The translations under genes and the position numbers were made by a program. Below the pieces are notes generated by a model. It saw only the letters and a program-made list of their open reading frames with translations, searched no databases and was not told the origin of the DNA. Shown in pieces: positions 1 through 9,495 of a DNA stretch of 33,842 bases (the first letter of the stretch is position 1; the number at the start of each line of letters is the position of its first letter). The stretch covers positions 1 to 33,842 of the forward strand of contig CACEFS010000014.1 in the NCBI GenBank assembly GCA_902558895.1. Reading direction: 5' to 3'. The DNA is from an uncultured Prochlorococcus sp. (GTDB lineage Bacteria; Cyanobacteriota; Cyanobacteriia; PCC-6307; Cyanobiaceae).

Positions 1-1
1 G

Positions 2-352
2 AGACTTGCTACAGAAATTGCAACTGTATTGAGAGGTAAGAATAAACCAACTTTTACACCTCATCTAGATACTGGAGATTTTGTCATTGTAGTAAATGCT
101 GAAAAAGTTGAAGTAACAGGTAAAAAAGCATCACAAAAGTTGTATCGAAGACATTCTGGAAGACCAGGAGGAATGAAAATTGAAAAATTTGAGTCTCTTC
201 AAGAAAGAATCCCTGAAAGAATCATTGAGCAAGCTGTTAAGGGTATGCTGCCTCATAACTCTCTAGGAAGACAGCAATTTAAAAAATTAAAAGTTTATAA
301 AGGTGCTGATCATCCTCACGCTGCTCAGAATCCTGTATTATTAAATAGTTAA
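2..352 (+). CDS. rplM: 50S ribosomal protein L13 (partial, 5' end missing)
   Basis: Structural protein of the large ribosomal subunit. The frame is already open at base 2 and reads [13 protein letters not shown] before the first internal TTG, which matches the conserved early L13 segment, so the gene begins before the window and the TTG at 29 is not its start. The later segments [11 protein letters not shown] and [11 protein letters not shown] are typical of L13, and the C-terminus is complete. It is followed 9 bases later by rpsI, the L13-S9 pair that is nearly always co-transcribed. No promoter is visible between them. Confidence 0.97.
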   Translation, partial: RLATEIATVLRGKNKPTFTPHLDTGDFVIVVNAEKVEVTGKKASQKLYRRHSGRPGGMKIEKFESLQERIPERIIEQAVKGMLPHNSLGRQQFKKLKVYKGADHPHAAQNPVLLNS

Positions 353-361
353 TTTATCAAA

Positions 362-772
362 ATGAATAGTCAAATAAAAAACAAAGCTGTCTATTGGGGA
401 ACTGGAAGAAGAAAAACTTCAGTAGCTAGAGTTCGCTTGATTCCAGGTAATGGACTAATAAAAATTAATGGCCGTTCTGGAGATGATTACTTAAACTTTA
501 ACCCTCAGCACTTAAATTCAATAAAAGCACCTTTGCAAACATTAGGCCTTGAAAATTCTTATGATATCCTAGTAAATGTTTTTGGTGGTGGATTGACAGG
601 TCAAGCAGATGCCATCAAGCAAGGAGCAGCAAGAGCACTTTGCGAATTATCTGCTGATAATAGGAAACCTCTAAAAACTGAAGGCCATCTCAGTAGAGAT
701 CCTAGAGCAAAAGAGAGAAGAAAATATGGCCTTAAAAAAGCAAGAAAAGCTCCTCAATTCTCCAAACGTTAA
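362..772 (+). CDS. rpsI: 30S ribosomal protein S9
   Basis: Component of the small-subunit head whose C-terminal tail reaches toward P-site tRNA. The 136-residue protein has the family hallmarks: [14 protein letters not shown] near the N-terminus, [20 protein letters not shown] in the middle, and a basic tail ending in QFSKR. The final Lys-Arg is the conserved S9 terminus, so the gene is complete. It lies in the rplM-rpsI-rpmE-prfA run, 9 bases after rplM and 13 before rpmE, and is presumably read from upstream ribosomal promoters. Confidence 0.98.
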   Translation: MNSQIKNKAVYWGTGRRKTSVARVRLIPGNGLIKINGRSGDDYLNFNPQHLNSIKAPLQTLGLENSYDILVNVFGGGLTGQADAIKQGAARALCELSADNRKPLKTEGHLSRDPRAKERRKYGLKKARKAPQFSKR

Positions 773-785
773 AGGATTTTAAATC

Positions 786-1046
786 ATGCCAAAATCAGAA
801 ATTCACCCAAAATGGTACCCAGATGCAAAAGTTATTTGTAATGGAGAAGTTGTAATGACTACTGGCTCCACGCAGCCTGAATTACATGTTGATGTATGGA
901 GTGGTAATCATCCTTTCTTCACTGGAACTCAAAAAATTCTTGATACAGAAGGTAGGGTTGATAGGTTTATGAAAAAATATGGAATGGGTTCAGCTAATTC
1001 AGCCACATCAAAAGATAAAAAAGAAGAAAAAGATTCTAAAAAATAG
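786..1046 (+). CDS. rpmE: 50S ribosomal protein L31
   Basis: Large-subunit protein that helps bridge to the small subunit. The 86 residues contain the cyanobacterial L31 core (IHPKWYPDAKVICNGEVVMT, then HPFFTGTQKILDTEGRVDRF) followed by a lysine- and glutamate-rich tail. Only one cysteine is present, so the four-cysteine zinc site of the C+ type of L31 is absent and this looks like the zinc-independent type. It lies between rpsI and prfA on the same strand, the usual cyanobacterial order. Confidence 0.97.
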   Translation: MPKSEIHPKWYPDAKVICNGEVVMTTGSTQPELHVDVWSGNHPFFTGTQKILDTEGRVDRFMKKYGMGSANSATSKDKKEEKDSKK

Positions 1047-1074
1047 AATTTTCAAAAATTAAGCATAATTTCAA

Positions 1075-2169
1075 TTGGAATACTCAACATTAATTGCAAG
1101 GTTGAAAACTGCTGCAGAAAGTTTTGATAATTTGGAAGTGCAGCTTGCAGATCCTGATATAGCTAATGATCCAAAAAAATTAGAATCAATAGCAAGAGAA
1201 AGGTCAAAATTGGAACCTTTGGTGATTGATTTTAATAAGTTGCTTGAAACTGCTAAAGAAATCGAAGATTCAAAAAATCTACTAAAAGATAATCGAAATG
1301 ATAAAGAAATGGAATCTTTGATCAATGAGGAGTTATTAACACTAGAGGAATACAAGAATAAATTGATTCAAAAAACGACAATCGCTTTATTACCGAAAGA
1401 TCCAAGAGATGAGAGAAGTGTAATGTTAGAAATCAGAGCCGGTGCTGGAGGAAACGAGGCTTGTATCTGGGCGGGTGATTTAGCAAGAATGTATGAGAGG
1501 TATGGACAAAAAATTGGATGGTCTGTAAAACCTGTTAGTGCTTCCGAGTCAGATATGGGAGGATTTAAGGAGTTAGTTATCTCCGTTAAGGGAGAATCTG
1601 TATATAGTCAACTTAAATTTGAGGCAGGTGTACATAGAGTCCAAAGAGTTCCAGCTACTGAATCTCAAGGTAGAGTTCACACCTCGACTGCTACAGTAGC
1701 CGTCATGCCTGAGGCTGATCCTGTTGAGGTTAAGATTGATCCAACTGATCTAGAGGTTGGTACAGCAAGATCAGGAGGCGCAGGTGGACAAAATGTTAAT
1801 AAGGTAGAGACAGCTATTGATCTTCTCCACAAGCCTACAGGAATAAGAGTTTTTTGTACTCAAGAAAGATCACAGTTGCAAAATCGCGAAAGAGCAATGG
1901 AAATTTTAAGAGCTAAATTATATGAAATTCAATTAAAAGAATCTAATGCAAAAGAGAGATCACAAAGGCTTTCTCAGGTTGGAACAGGTGATAGGAGTGA
2001 AAAAATTAGAACTTATAACTATAAAGATAATAGGACAACTGATCATAGATTAGGTTCCAATTTTTCACTAGAGCCAATTCTTGCTGGTCAATTGGATGAA
2101 GTGATTGATGCATGTATAGCACAAGAACAAAAAAGAGTGATGGAAGATTTTAATAACGAAGAAAATTAA
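1075..2169 (+). CDS. prfA: Peptide chain release factor 1
   Basis: Recognises UAA and UAG stop codons and triggers peptide release. The 364-residue protein has the stop-codon-reading motif PAT at about 193-195 (in [14 protein letters not shown]) and the universal GGQ motif at about 237-239 ([14 protein letters not shown]), whose glutamine acts at the peptidyl transferase centre. PAT rather than SPF distinguishes it from RF2. The start is TTG at 1075. No ATG occurs in frame close to it, and the N-terminus [10 protein letters not shown] fits family length. It ends the ribosomal cluster. Confidence 0.97.
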   Translation: MEYSTLIARLKTAAESFDNLEVQLADPDIANDPKKLESIARERSKLEPLVIDFNKLLETAKEIEDSKNLLKDNRNDKEMESLINEELLTLEEYKNKLIQKTTIALLPKDPRDERSVMLEIRAGAGGNEACIWAGDLARMYERYGQKIGWSVKPVSASESDMGGFKELVISVKGESVYSQLKFEAGVHRVQRVPATESQGRVHTSTATVAVMPEADPVEVKIDPTDLEVGTARSGGAGGQNVNKVETAIDLLHKPTGIRVFCTQERSQLQNRERAMEILRAKLYEIQLKESNAKERSQRLSQVGTGDRSEKIRTYNYKDNRTTDHRLGSNFSLEPILAGQLDEVIDACIAQEQKRVMEDFNNEEN

Positions 2170-2182
2170 GATTTTATTTTTC

Positions 2183-2689
2183 TTAGATTGCAATTCCTAT
2201 TACGTATTTACTCCATTCTTTGTGTCTGCCAGAGTCAATTTGTCTTGTGGCCTCAAAATTAAGATTACTAAGTGGACGATAAGGCTTGCGATTTAATGGC
2301 ATATTTGCCTCTTCTGGGGTTCGGTTACCCTTTTGTACATTACATCTGAGACATGCAGTAGTAACATTTTCCCAATTATCTGTTCCACCCCTGCTTCTAG
2401 GTAAAACATGATCTATTGATAAGTCACTACCCCTATAGTTACAGTACTGGCAAGAATTATTATCTCTTAGAAGAATATTTTTTCTTGTTAAAGAAACCTC
2501 TCTGAAAGGGACCTTCACGTAGTAACGAAGTCTAATAACTGTAGGCAATTTTCTACCACAATGTATTGAATATGATTTATCTTCCTCTAAGCTTTCTGCT
2601 TTACCTTTGATCATCAAAATGACAGCTCTTCGCCAAGAAGTGATGTTTAAAGGTTCATAAGATGCATTTAAAACTAGAGTCTGGCCCAT
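2183..2689 (-). CDS. HNH endonuclease family protein (cyanobacterial type)
   Basis: Predicted zinc-stabilised HNH nuclease; the cellular substrate is unknown. The frame is open from 2776, but the conserved start in cyanobacterial homologues is MGQTLVLNASYEPLN, which puts the ATG at 2689 (168 aa). The longer form would overlap the start of alr. In the short form, CxxC pairs at Cys80/83 and Cys113/116 flank the HNH core: Asp93-His94, Asn108 and Asn117. It is divergent from alr, with 68 bases between the two starts. No partner gene suggests a restriction system, so a housekeeping or repair role is as likely. Family call confident, function not. Confidence 0.85.
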   Translation of the reverse strand: MGQTLVLNASYEPLNITSWRRAVILMIKGKAESLEEDKSYSIHCGRKLPTVIRLRYYVKVPFREVSLTRKNILLRDNNSCQYCNYRGSDLSIDHVLPRSRGGTDNWENVTTACLRCNVQKGNRTPEEANMPLNRKPYRPLSNLNFEATRQIDSGRHKEWSKYVIGIAI

Positions 2690-2739
2690 GCCAAAATACA
2701 ATTTACATGTCATGCTAACTGTATATTTCAATAAGCGCA

Positions 2740-2745
2740 TATAAT
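2740..2745 (+). promoter_or_regulatory. Putative -10 element for alr
   Basis: TATAAT lies 12 bases before the alr ATG. No recognisable -35 hexamer is found 16-18 bases upstream. As I recall, weak -35 elements are common in Prochlorococcus. Transcription would begin about 2752, giving a nearly leaderless mRNA. Inferred from sequence only. Confidence 0.45.
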
Positions 2746-2757
2746 TGTGCAAAGTTA

Positions 2758-3957
2758 ATGCAAATTCGGCAAACAAATCAGCGATTTAATTTTGATAAAT
2801 ATCCAAATTTTGATAGAGATGTAGATCCGAAACAAAGAGCATGGATTGAAGTCAATGGTGAAGCAATAGAAAAAAATGTAAGGCAGTTAAGATCTAAATT
2901 AAGTAGAAGTTGTCAATTTATGGCGGTTGTTAAAGCTGATGGATATGGACATGATGCAAAAGTAGTATCTGATTATGCTATTAAAGGCGGAGCTTCAGAA
3001 TTAGGTGTTGCAACTTTAAAAGAAGGAATTAAGCTTCGTTCCTCAGGAGTTAACAAACCAATTCTTGTTTTAGGAAATCTATATACGAAAAAGGATTTAA
3101 TAATAGCCTTTAAAAATGATCTTATGCCAACTATCAGTAGTCTTAGAGAGTGTTTAATTTGCAACAATATTGGTAAGGAGTTTGGGTTGAAATTTTCTTT
3201 ACATCTTAAGGTTGATACTGGAATGTCAAGATTAGGATTTGAATCTGATAAGTTTATTCAGGAATTTGAAAAAATAAAATCTTTTGAAAACATTTTAATA
3301 AAGGGAATATATAGTCATTTATCATCTGCAGATGAAGATAACTCATTAGATCCTAAAAGCAGTACTCAATTACAAAGACTTAAGTTTAGGCAATTATTAA
3401 AGCAAATTAACGTTGATAGTAATAACAATATCAAGATTCATTTGGCAAATTCTGCAGGCATGCTTCTCAATAAAAATTTTCATTTTAATATGGTAAGAGT
3501 AGGACTTTCTATGTATGGATATAGTCCTTCAGCAAAAATAGATAAAAATTTATCGCTTAAACCAGCTTTATTTTTGAAGGTCAAAGTAGCTTTTATAAGA
3601 GTTATTGATAAAGGTGTCAGAGTAAGTTATGGAGGAAAATTTGTAAGTAGTCGAAAAACTAAGTTGGCTGTATTAAGTATTGGATATGCAGATGGAGTTC
3701 CGAGAAATCTCTCAGGTAAGATAAAAGTTATCTTTAAAAATAAACTTTATCCCCAAGTAGGATCGATAACTATGGATCAAATGATGGTGGATATTACAGG
3801 TTCAGATGAAATTAAAGTTGGTAGTACGATGGTATTACTAGGATCTGAAGGTGATAAAACAATTTCTCCAATTGATTGGGCAAGGGAATCTAATACTATT
3901 CCTTGGGAAATTCTTTGTTCTTTTAAAAATAGATTGCCGAGAATTCAAGTTGATTAG
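2758..3957 (+). CDS. alr: Alanine racemase
   Basis: PLP enzyme interconverting L- and D-alanine for peptidoglycan. The 399-residue protein carries the PLP-lysine motif VVKADGYGHD (Lys59) and the second catalytic base in VSYGG (Tyr291), followed by LSIGYADGVPR, all at the expected spacing of fold III racemases. About 27 residues precede the usual domain start (RAWIEVNGEAIEKNV). No other start codon lies between 2758 and that point, so ATG 2758 is chosen. A consensus TATAAT at 2740-2745 would leave only a few bases of leader. It is divergent from the HNH gene. Confidence 0.96.
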   Translation: MQIRQTNQRFNFDKYPNFDRDVDPKQRAWIEVNGEAIEKNVRQLRSKLSRSCQFMAVVKADGYGHDAKVVSDYAIKGGASELGVATLKEGIKLRSSGVNKPILVLGNLYTKKDLIIAFKNDLMPTISSLRECLICNNIGKEFGLKFSLHLKVDTGMSRLGFESDKFIQEFEKIKSFENILIKGIYSHLSSADEDNSLDPKSSTQLQRLKFRQLLKQINVDSNNNIKIHLANSAGMLLNKNFHFNMVRVGLSMYGYSPSAKIDKNLSLKPALFLKVKVAFIRVIDKGVRVSYGGKFVSSRKTKLAVLSIGYADGVPRNLSGKIKVIFKNKLYPQVGSITMDQMMVDITGSDEIKVGSTMVLLGSEGDKTISPIDWARESNTIPWEILCSFKNRLPRIQVD

Positions 3958-3980
3958 ACATTTCGATTAAATAAATAATT

Positions 3981-4014
3981 TTGAATGTTTGCAAAAAAAT
4001 TGATAATGTATAAG
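3981..4014 (+). promoter_or_regulatory. Possible promoter of tRNA-Ser
   Basis: TTGAAT (3981-3986) is followed after 15 bases by GATAAT (4002-4007), placing a start a few bases before the tRNA. An alternative -10, TATAAG at 4009-4014, would start inside the tRNA and is less likely. Tentative. Confidence 0.3.
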
Positions 4015-4018
4015 AACT

Positions 4019-4107
4019 GGAGAGGTGGCTGAGTGGTTGAAAGCGGCTCCCTGCTAAGGAGTTACAGGAGGTAACTTTTGTCGAGGGTTCGAATCCCTCC
4101 CTCTCCG
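4019..4107 (+). tRNA. trnS-GCU: tRNA-Ser (anticodon GCT)
   Basis: The acceptor stem GGAGAGG (4019-4025) pairs perfectly with CCTCTCC (4100-4106), followed by discriminator G. The anticodon loop CTGCTAA (4051-4057) carries GCT at 4053-4055, closed by GCTCC/GGAGT. A long variable arm (around TACAGGAGGTAACTTTTGT) is diagnostic of the serine class. The T loop is present as GGGTTCGAATCCC. CCA is not encoded, as is common in cyanobacteria. It reads AGC/AGT serine codons. Confidence 0.97.
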
Positions 4108-4143
4108 TAATTTATTCGGAAAAATTTTTAATTAATATTTGTT

Positions 4144-4932
4144 TTAAAACAAGTCAAAATGAATATCTTTAAGATCATAAATAGAATTTAAAATCATGTC
4201 TGCGCCTGCATTTCTAAGATTTTTTTCGTAAGAATCACGTTCTTTTAATCGAGAATTGAAATGTAAATGAGGGGGAGCTATTCCGATACTTATGAATTTC
4301 TGAGATGGTATCTCCTTTCTAGCGTTAATAACTGTATTTATATCTGCAATAGTATCTCCTACATATGCGATGGGAATATTTGATTCGCCAAGTTTATCTC
4401 CAATAAGCTTTTTTGATAAGTTAATAAAACCTTTTGGGTCAGGCTTGTCAGGGGCATCTCCCATAGATATTAATGGTGGTGATTTTAGTCCAAGTCTTTT
4501 TTCTAAAACGAATTTTGCAGAAGCAGACTCTGCACCACTAACAAAACCCCAGATTATTCCATTGCTTTGAATTAAATCAAAAAACTTTTTATCAACTAAT
4601 AACTCCTCATTTGTTATGTATCCAGACCAATATTTACTATCTTTATTTGGATCTCCACCAAAGTAAAACTCTTCAAAACATTTTACTATTTCCTCCCTTG
4701 TAGGAATTTTAAGGTTTAAGTTATCTTTTTTTATGCATCTTTTTATAAGTTCTAAACTTAAATCCCAATCATTATTCCAGATCCCTTCGTTTTTTGCATT
4801 ATCAATATCCATATAACTTGGCTCCCATCCGGAAAATTTGTAAACTGTTTTTTTTAATGAAAGTCTGTAACTATTTTCTACGCTGCGGATTACCCCGTCT
4901 ATATCAAATAAAATTAAACCAATATTTTTCAA
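4144..4932 (-). CDS. HAD-superfamily hydrolase, subfamily IA (cyanobacterial type)
   Basis: Predicted phosphatase-like hydrolase of unknown substrate. The 262 residues contain the HAD motifs in order: DIDGV (Asp10 nucleophile, Asp12), a motif II serine in WGFVSGAES, a lysine in GDAPDKPDPKGF, and the acidic motif VGDTIADI. It resembles the HAD-IA group described as confined mainly to cyanobacteria and archaea (TIGR01548 as I recall it). The start is TTG at 4932: the codon before it in frame is a TAA stop, and no ATG or GTG lies before the essential DIDGV motif. It stands alone, convergent toward tRNA-Ser. Confidence 0.85.
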   Translation of the reverse strand: MKNIGLILFDIDGVIRSVENSYRLSLKKTVYKFSGWEPSYMDIDNAKNEGIWNNDWDLSLELIKRCIKKDNLNLKIPTREEIVKCFEEFYFGGDPNKDSKYWSGYITNEELLVDKKFFDLIQSNGIIWGFVSGAESASAKFVLEKRLGLKSPPLISMGDAPDKPDPKGFINLSKKLIGDKLGESNIPIAYVGDTIADINTVINARKEIPSQKFISIGIAPPHLHFNSRLKERDSYEKNLRNAGADMILNSIYDLKDIHFDLF

Positions 4933-5027
4933 TTAATTTTCTTAATCATTATTTTAAAAGATTAGTATTCTTATAAAAAAAAAGCAAAGAAAAACACTCT
5001 ATTTATTAAATTATGGATTATATAAAT

Positions 5028-6830
5028 TTAATTTTGTAAATATCCTCTTGGAGTGAGAAATATTTCATCAACTAAAGTTGTTTGAGAATTGCCAATAATG
5101 ATTATTGATAACATATCAATCTCTTTAAAAGGAATGGTGTTTAGAGTAACAAATTTTTTGGATTGATTTTCTCTCCCTACTTGTCTAGCCAATAAAACTG
5201 GAGTATCCCCAAGCCTAGTTTGTAAACATATATCTATTACACTTTTTAGCTGCCAATTTCTTTCAATGGATTGAGGATTAAATAAAGCTATTACAAAGTC
5301 ACCAACAAGAGCTCCTTCAATTCTTTTTTCTATTAAAGACCATGGAGTTAATTTATCGCTTAAGCTTATTGAACAAAAGTCATTAGTTAGTGGTGCACCA
5401 CTAATCGCAGCGGCTAATTGAACACTACTTATACCGGGATGTACTTCAAAGTAAGGTCTATGTTCTTTTTTGATTTTTTGAAGTAATTCTAAAAGTAAAC
5501 CAGCCATGCCATAAAATCCTGATTCACCTGAAGAAATTAAAGCCACTTTTATTCCTTCCTCGGCTAGTTTAATTGCTTTTCTGCATCTCTCTTTTTCTTC
5601 AGTAAGTTTACTTTCAATTAAAACTTGATCACTCCTTTTGAAGGGCTTAATTAAATCTAAATACATTTTGTATCCGATCCAAACAGTACATCTTGAAAGT
5701 GCTTTTTTTGCATTATTTGTTAGAAAGGAGATATCACCAGGCCCACTTCCAATAATGTGTATTTCGCCATGGGTTGGATTGTACTGATTTTTTGATTCTG
5801 CTATGGCGATAGTTACTGCCCCAGATGAATTTTTAAAAATTCTTTTTTCTTCTAATAATTTTGATTCTTTTCCCGCTGCGAGTAAGCAAGAGGCTTCTGC
5901 TACGGAAGGAGTGCCAATTTCCTTTTGTACGATATTTGATGGATTTGGAACAATTATTTTTGAAAGATCTTCTTTACTAAAAAACTTTATAGGCAAGTTT
6001 TTTTCTTCAACAAGTTCTAAAATTCCTTTCTCATCTTTTTTAAGATCAATAGTTGCAAATCCCGCAATTGATTGCTGTGATAAGTTTCCTAATTTTAAAA
6101 AATTATTTAATGAATTTGAGATTAATTCTTTGCTTGAATCTCTTTCACACCCAATGCCAACCCATAATACGGGCGGATGCCAATTTCTTTCATTATTTTC
6201 GTATATACTCACATGAAATGTCGAATCTGGTTTTTCAATTTCTTTTTCATAGATTTGATTAATAATCTCCCCTGATTTTGAAGTTTTCCATAAGCTATTA
6301 CCAGATATTTGTTTGCAAAATATTTCTTCATTCTTGGCTTGTTTAATTACTAGTTTTGACCAATCCTTTATGTTGCCAGATCTTTTCCAGCCCCATTGAT
6401 TCCCAAATGCATCAAGATTTAAGAAGCTTTGATCATTGGTATTATTAGTTTCTATTATTTCGCCACCAAGTAAATTAGCAATTTGACATGCAATATTCTG
6501 CGTATTTGACTGATGTAAGCCAATTAAAGGAACTATCTTGGAACATTTGTTATCTATAACGATTACACCTGGATCTTGATCTTTAGAGGTTAAAAAAGAA
6601 TTTACTATGCGTATTGATGCAGCAATTGAGCCTATAAAAATTATTAAATCTATCTCCAGCCATTTTTCAAGTAAGATTTCTCTAGGTTTTTGTACTTTAA
6701 TTAGTTCATTTTCCTCTCCATCATCTTTTGAAGAACCTGCAATATATATATTTTTGACAAATTTGGTTTTTTTAAGCCTTTTTAAAATTTCTTTTGAATT
6801 ATTAGATAGACCTATAGCAATTCCTTTCAA
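5028..6830 (-). CDS. cobJ: Fused cobalamin biosynthesis protein CbiG / precorrin-3B C17-methyltransferase (CbiH/CobJ)
   Basis: Two-domain enzyme of corrin ring synthesis. Residues 1-345 resemble CbiG, which opens the ring lactone: an N-terminal domain with IIFIGSIAASIRIV, and a C-terminal domain with VGIGCERDSS and GTPSVAEASCLLAAG. Residues from about 356 to the end are a SAM-dependent corrin methyltransferase with the GSGPGD loop (361-366) and the later STGESGFYGMAG-like segment (here SSGESGFYGMAG), matching CobJ/CbiH that contracts the ring by C17 methylation. The 600 residues equal both proteins end to end. The start is TTG at 6830, the first usable start after an in-frame stop. The fusion links consecutive pathway steps. 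Confidence 0.93.
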   Translation of the reverse strand: MKGIAIGLSNNSKEILKRLKKTKFVKNIYIAGSSKDDGEENELIKVQKPREILLEKWLEIDLIIFIGSIAASIRIVNSFLTSKDQDPGVIVIDNKCSKIVPLIGLHQSNTQNIACQIANLLGGEIIETNNTNDQSFLNLDAFGNQWGWKRSGNIKDWSKLVIKQAKNEEIFCKQISGNSLWKTSKSGEIINQIYEKEIEKPDSTFHVSIYENNERNWHPPVLWVGIGCERDSSKELISNSLNNFLKLGNLSQQSIAGFATIDLKKDEKGILELVEEKNLPIKFFSKEDLSKIIVPNPSNIVQKEIGTPSVAEASCLLAAGKESKLLEEKRIFKNSSGAVTIAIAESKNQYNPTHGEIHIIGSGPGDISFLTNNAKKALSRCTVWIGYKMYLDLIKPFKRSDQVLIESKLTEEKERCRKAIKLAEEGIKVALISSGESGFYGMAGLLLELLQKIKKEHRPYFEVHPGISSVQLAAAISGAPLTNDFCSISLSDKLTPWSLIEKRIEGALVGDFVIALFNPQSIERNWQLKSVIDICLQTRLGDTPVLLARQVGRENQSKKFVTLNTIPFKEIDMLSIIIIGNSQTTLVDEIFLTPRGYLQN

Positions 6831-7164
6831 ATCAGAAACTATTGATAGTTATGTTGAAATTATATCCTGTCGCTGGATTTAAAAAATTTTCTTTGAAATA
6901 TAAAAAAAAATTTAAGAAATTTACATCAAATTTGAGTAAAAATACTCATAATTTAGTCATAGACTAGAATTTAACAAAATATTCATATAGTAACAATCAT
7001 TAGAACATTTGTTACGTTAATGCATAACGAAAGAATCTTTGCCTTATTATTTTTGAAACGAATATCTAAAGTTTCGAGGGATTCGTTTTCTTGAACATTA
7101 TCATTAAAAATAAGTTCAAGAACCGATCAATCGGCTTTAATGTCAATTATTTTCGAGGTGCTAG
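6831..7164. promoter_or_regulatory. Divergent cobJ/psaA intergenic region with five inverted repeats
   Basis: This 334-base region holds no ORF or RNA gene that I recognise. Besides the cobJ -10 it contains five separate inverted repeats: TGAGTA/TACTCA (6933-6948), GTAACAA/TTGTTAC (6990-7015), AACGAAT/ATTCGTT (7057-7087), CTTGAAC/GTTCAAG (7090-7120) and CCGAT/ATCGG (7123-7134). A GAGGTG ribosome-binding site sits at 7155-7160 just before the psaA ATG. TTGCCT (7039-7044) with TATCTA (7063-7068) is the only promoter-like pair seen and is weak. The promoter cannot be assigned with confidence. Confidence 0.6.
6859..6864 (-). promoter_or_regulatory. Putative -10 element for cobJ
   Basis: On the minus strand TATAAT occupies 6864-6859, 28 bases before the TTG start at 6830, which predicts a leader of about 20 bases. 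I see no -35 match. Inferred. Confidence 0.4.
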
Positions 7165-9468
7165 ATGACCATCAGCCCACCAGAAAGTGGAGAAAAAAAC
7201 AAAAAAGTTTTGGAGGATCCTGTTAAGGCCGATCCAAGACCTATTGATTTTGCCAAATTAGATAAGCCAGGTTTCTGGTCAAGTAAATTATCTAAAGGTC
7301 CAAAAACTACAACTTGGATCTGGAATTTGCACGCTGACGCACATGATTTCGATGTGCATACAGGCGATGCTGAAGAAGCAACAAGAAAAATCTTTTCAGC
7401 TCATTTTGGACATCTTGCAGTCATTTTTATATGGATGAGTGCTGCATTTTTCCATGGAGCAAGATTTTCTAATTATTCGGGTTGGTTAGCTGATCCAACT
7501 CATGTTAAACCTGGAGCTCAGCAAGTTTGGGCAATTGTTGGTCAAGAAATGCTTAATGCTGATCTTGGTGCTAACTACAATGGAATTCAAATCAGTTCAG
7601 GAATATTCCACATGTGGCGAGCATGGGGAATAACTAATGAAAGCGAACTTATGGCTTTGGCAATAGGTGCTGTAGTAATGGCTGCACTTATGCTTCATGC
7701 AGGAATTTTTCACTATCACAAAGCAGCGCCAAAAATGGAGTGGTTCCAAGATATTGAGTCTATGCTTAATCATCATATAGCTGGCTTAGTAGGATTAGGA
7801 TCATTAGCATGGGCTGGCCATTGTATTCATATCGGAGCTCCTACTGCAGCAATCTTAGATGCAATTGATGCAGGTACCCCGCTAGTAATTAATGGTAAAG
7901 AAATAGCAAATATTGCAGATATGCCTATGCCGCATCAACTCTGTGATCCACAAATTATTGGTCAAATTTTTCCAGGATTAGCAAGTGGTACAGGAAATTT
8001 CTTTAGTTTAAACTGGTTAGCTTTCTCAGACTTCCTTACTTTCAAAGGTGGACTTAACCCAGTGACAGGAAGCTTATGGATGACTGATGTTTCACATCAT
8101 CATTTAGCTTTTGGTGTAATTGCAATTATTGGTGGTCATATGTATCGAACCAACTACGGTATTGGTCATAGTATGAAAGAAATATTAGATTCACAGCAAG
8201 GAGACCCAATACTATTCCCGGCTCCTAAAGGTCATCAAGGTCTTTTTGAGTTCATGGCAGAAAGTAGACATGCCCAGCTTTCGGTAAACCTAGCAATGCT
8301 TGGATCAATAAGCATACTTGTATCTCATCACATGTATGCGATGCCTCCTTATCCATATATAGCTACTGATTACATGACAGTTCTTGGATTATTTACACAT
8401 CATATGTGGATAGGTGGATTGTTCATAGTAGGAGCAGGTGCGCATGCTGGAATTGCAATGGTTAGAGATTACGATCCAGCAAAACATATTGATAATGTAT
8501 TAGACAGAATTCTAAAAGCAAGAGACGCTTTAATCAGTCACTTGAATTGGGTATGTATGTGGTTAGGATTCCATAGCTTTGGACTATATATTCATAACGA
8601 TACTATGAGGGCTTTGGGTAGACCCCAAGATATGTTTAGTGATTCTGCAATCCAACTTCAACCAATTTTTGCTCAATGGGTACAGAGTATTCAAGCCTCT
8701 GCTGTTGGAACTTCTCTTTTAGCAGGTACTGCAGAAGCTTTACCTCACAAAGCTTTAAGTGAAGTTTTTAATGGAAGTCTAGTAGAAGTTGGTGGAAAGG
8801 TTGCTATAGCTCCAATTCAATTAGGGACAGCTGATTTAATGATTCATCATATTCATGCTTTCCAAATCCACGTAACTGTTTTGATACTTCTTAAAGGGGT
8901 ACTTTATGCAAGAAGTTCAAGGTTGATTCCTGATAAAGCTTCTTTAGGATTTAGATTTCCTTGTGATGGTCCTGGAAGAGGTGGTACATGTCAAGTTTCT
9001 TCATGGGATCACGTGTTTTTGGCACTTTTCTGGATGTATAACTGTTTATCAATAGTTATTTTCCACTTCTCTTGGAAAATGCAGAGTGATGTTTGGGGAC
9101 TTACTGGTGGTAATTTCGCGCAAAGCTCCATTACTATTAATGGTTGGTTAAGAGATTTCCTTTGGGCACAAGCTTCTCAAGTATTAACAAGTTATGGTCA
9201 ATCCATAAGTATGTATGGTTTGATGTTTTTAGGAGCTCACTTTATTTGGGCGTTTAGTTTAATGTTCCTCTTCAGTGGACGCGGATATTGGCAAGAATTA
9301 TTCGAATCAATTGTTTGGGCACATAACAAACTAAAAGTTGCTCCAACCATTCAACCAAGAGCTTTATCTATCACTCAGGGTAGAGCAGTAGGTGTAACAC
9401 ACTTCCTTGTCGGTGGCATCGCTACCACATGGGCTTTCTTCCACGCTCGCCTTTTCGGTCTGGGCTAA
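7165..9468 (+). CDS. psaA: Photosystem I P700 apoprotein A1
   Basis: Forms with PsaB the thylakoid reaction-centre heterodimer that binds P700, the primary acceptors and most PSI core chlorophyll. The 767 residues contain the cluster FX motif [12 protein letters not shown] with Cys600 and Cys609, many histidine-rich antenna helices (for example [19 protein letters not shown]) and the conserved C-terminal core. Compared with a recalled Synechocystis sequence it has about 14 extra residues near 233-250 and a shorter loop after MQSDVWG. The start follows a good ribosome-binding site. psaB follows after 27 bases. Confidence 0.99.
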   Translation: MTISPPESGEKNKKVLEDPVKADPRPIDFAKLDKPGFWSSKLSKGPKTTTWIWNLHADAHDFDVHTGDAEEATRKIFSAHFGHLAVIFIWMSAAFFHGARFSNYSGWLADPTHVKPGAQQVWAIVGQEMLNADLGANYNGIQISSGIFHMWRAWGITNESELMALAIGAVVMAALMLHAGIFHYHKAAPKMEWFQDIESMLNHHIAGLVGLGSLAWAGHCIHIGAPTAAILDAIDAGTPLVINGKEIANIADMPMPHQLCDPQIIGQIFPGLASGTGNFFSLNWLAFSDFLTFKGGLNPVTGSLWMTDVSHHHLAFGVIAIIGGHMYRTNYGIGHSMKEILDSQQGDPILFPAPKGHQGLFEFMAESRHAQLSVNLAMLGSISILVSHHMYAMPPYPYIATDYMTVLGLFTHHMWIGGLFIVGAGAHAGIAMVRDYDPAKHIDNVLDRILKARDALISHLNWVCMWLGFHSFGLYIHNDTMRALGRPQDMFSDSAIQLQPIFAQWVQSIQASAVGTSLLAGTAEALPHKALSEVFNGSLVEVGGKVAIAPIQLGTADLMIHHIHAFQIHVTVLILLKGVLYARSSRLIPDKASLGFRFPCDGPGRGGTCQVSSWDHVFLALFWMYNCLSIVIFHFSWKMQSDVWGLTGGNFAQSSITINGWLRDFLWAQASQVLTSYGQSISMYGLMFLGAHFIWAFSLMFLFSGRGYWQELFESIVWAHNKLKVAPTIQPRALSITQGRAVGVTHFLVGGIATTWAFFHARLFGLG

Positions 9469-9495
9469 TTACCTGAACTTCTCCTATTTAATTCA

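Noticed and set aside
2690-2776. Longer N-terminus for the HNH gene starting at 2776
   Set aside because: It would overlap the alr start, adds 29 residues outside the conserved domain, and the conserved cyanobacterial start MGQTLVLNASY fits ATG 2689.
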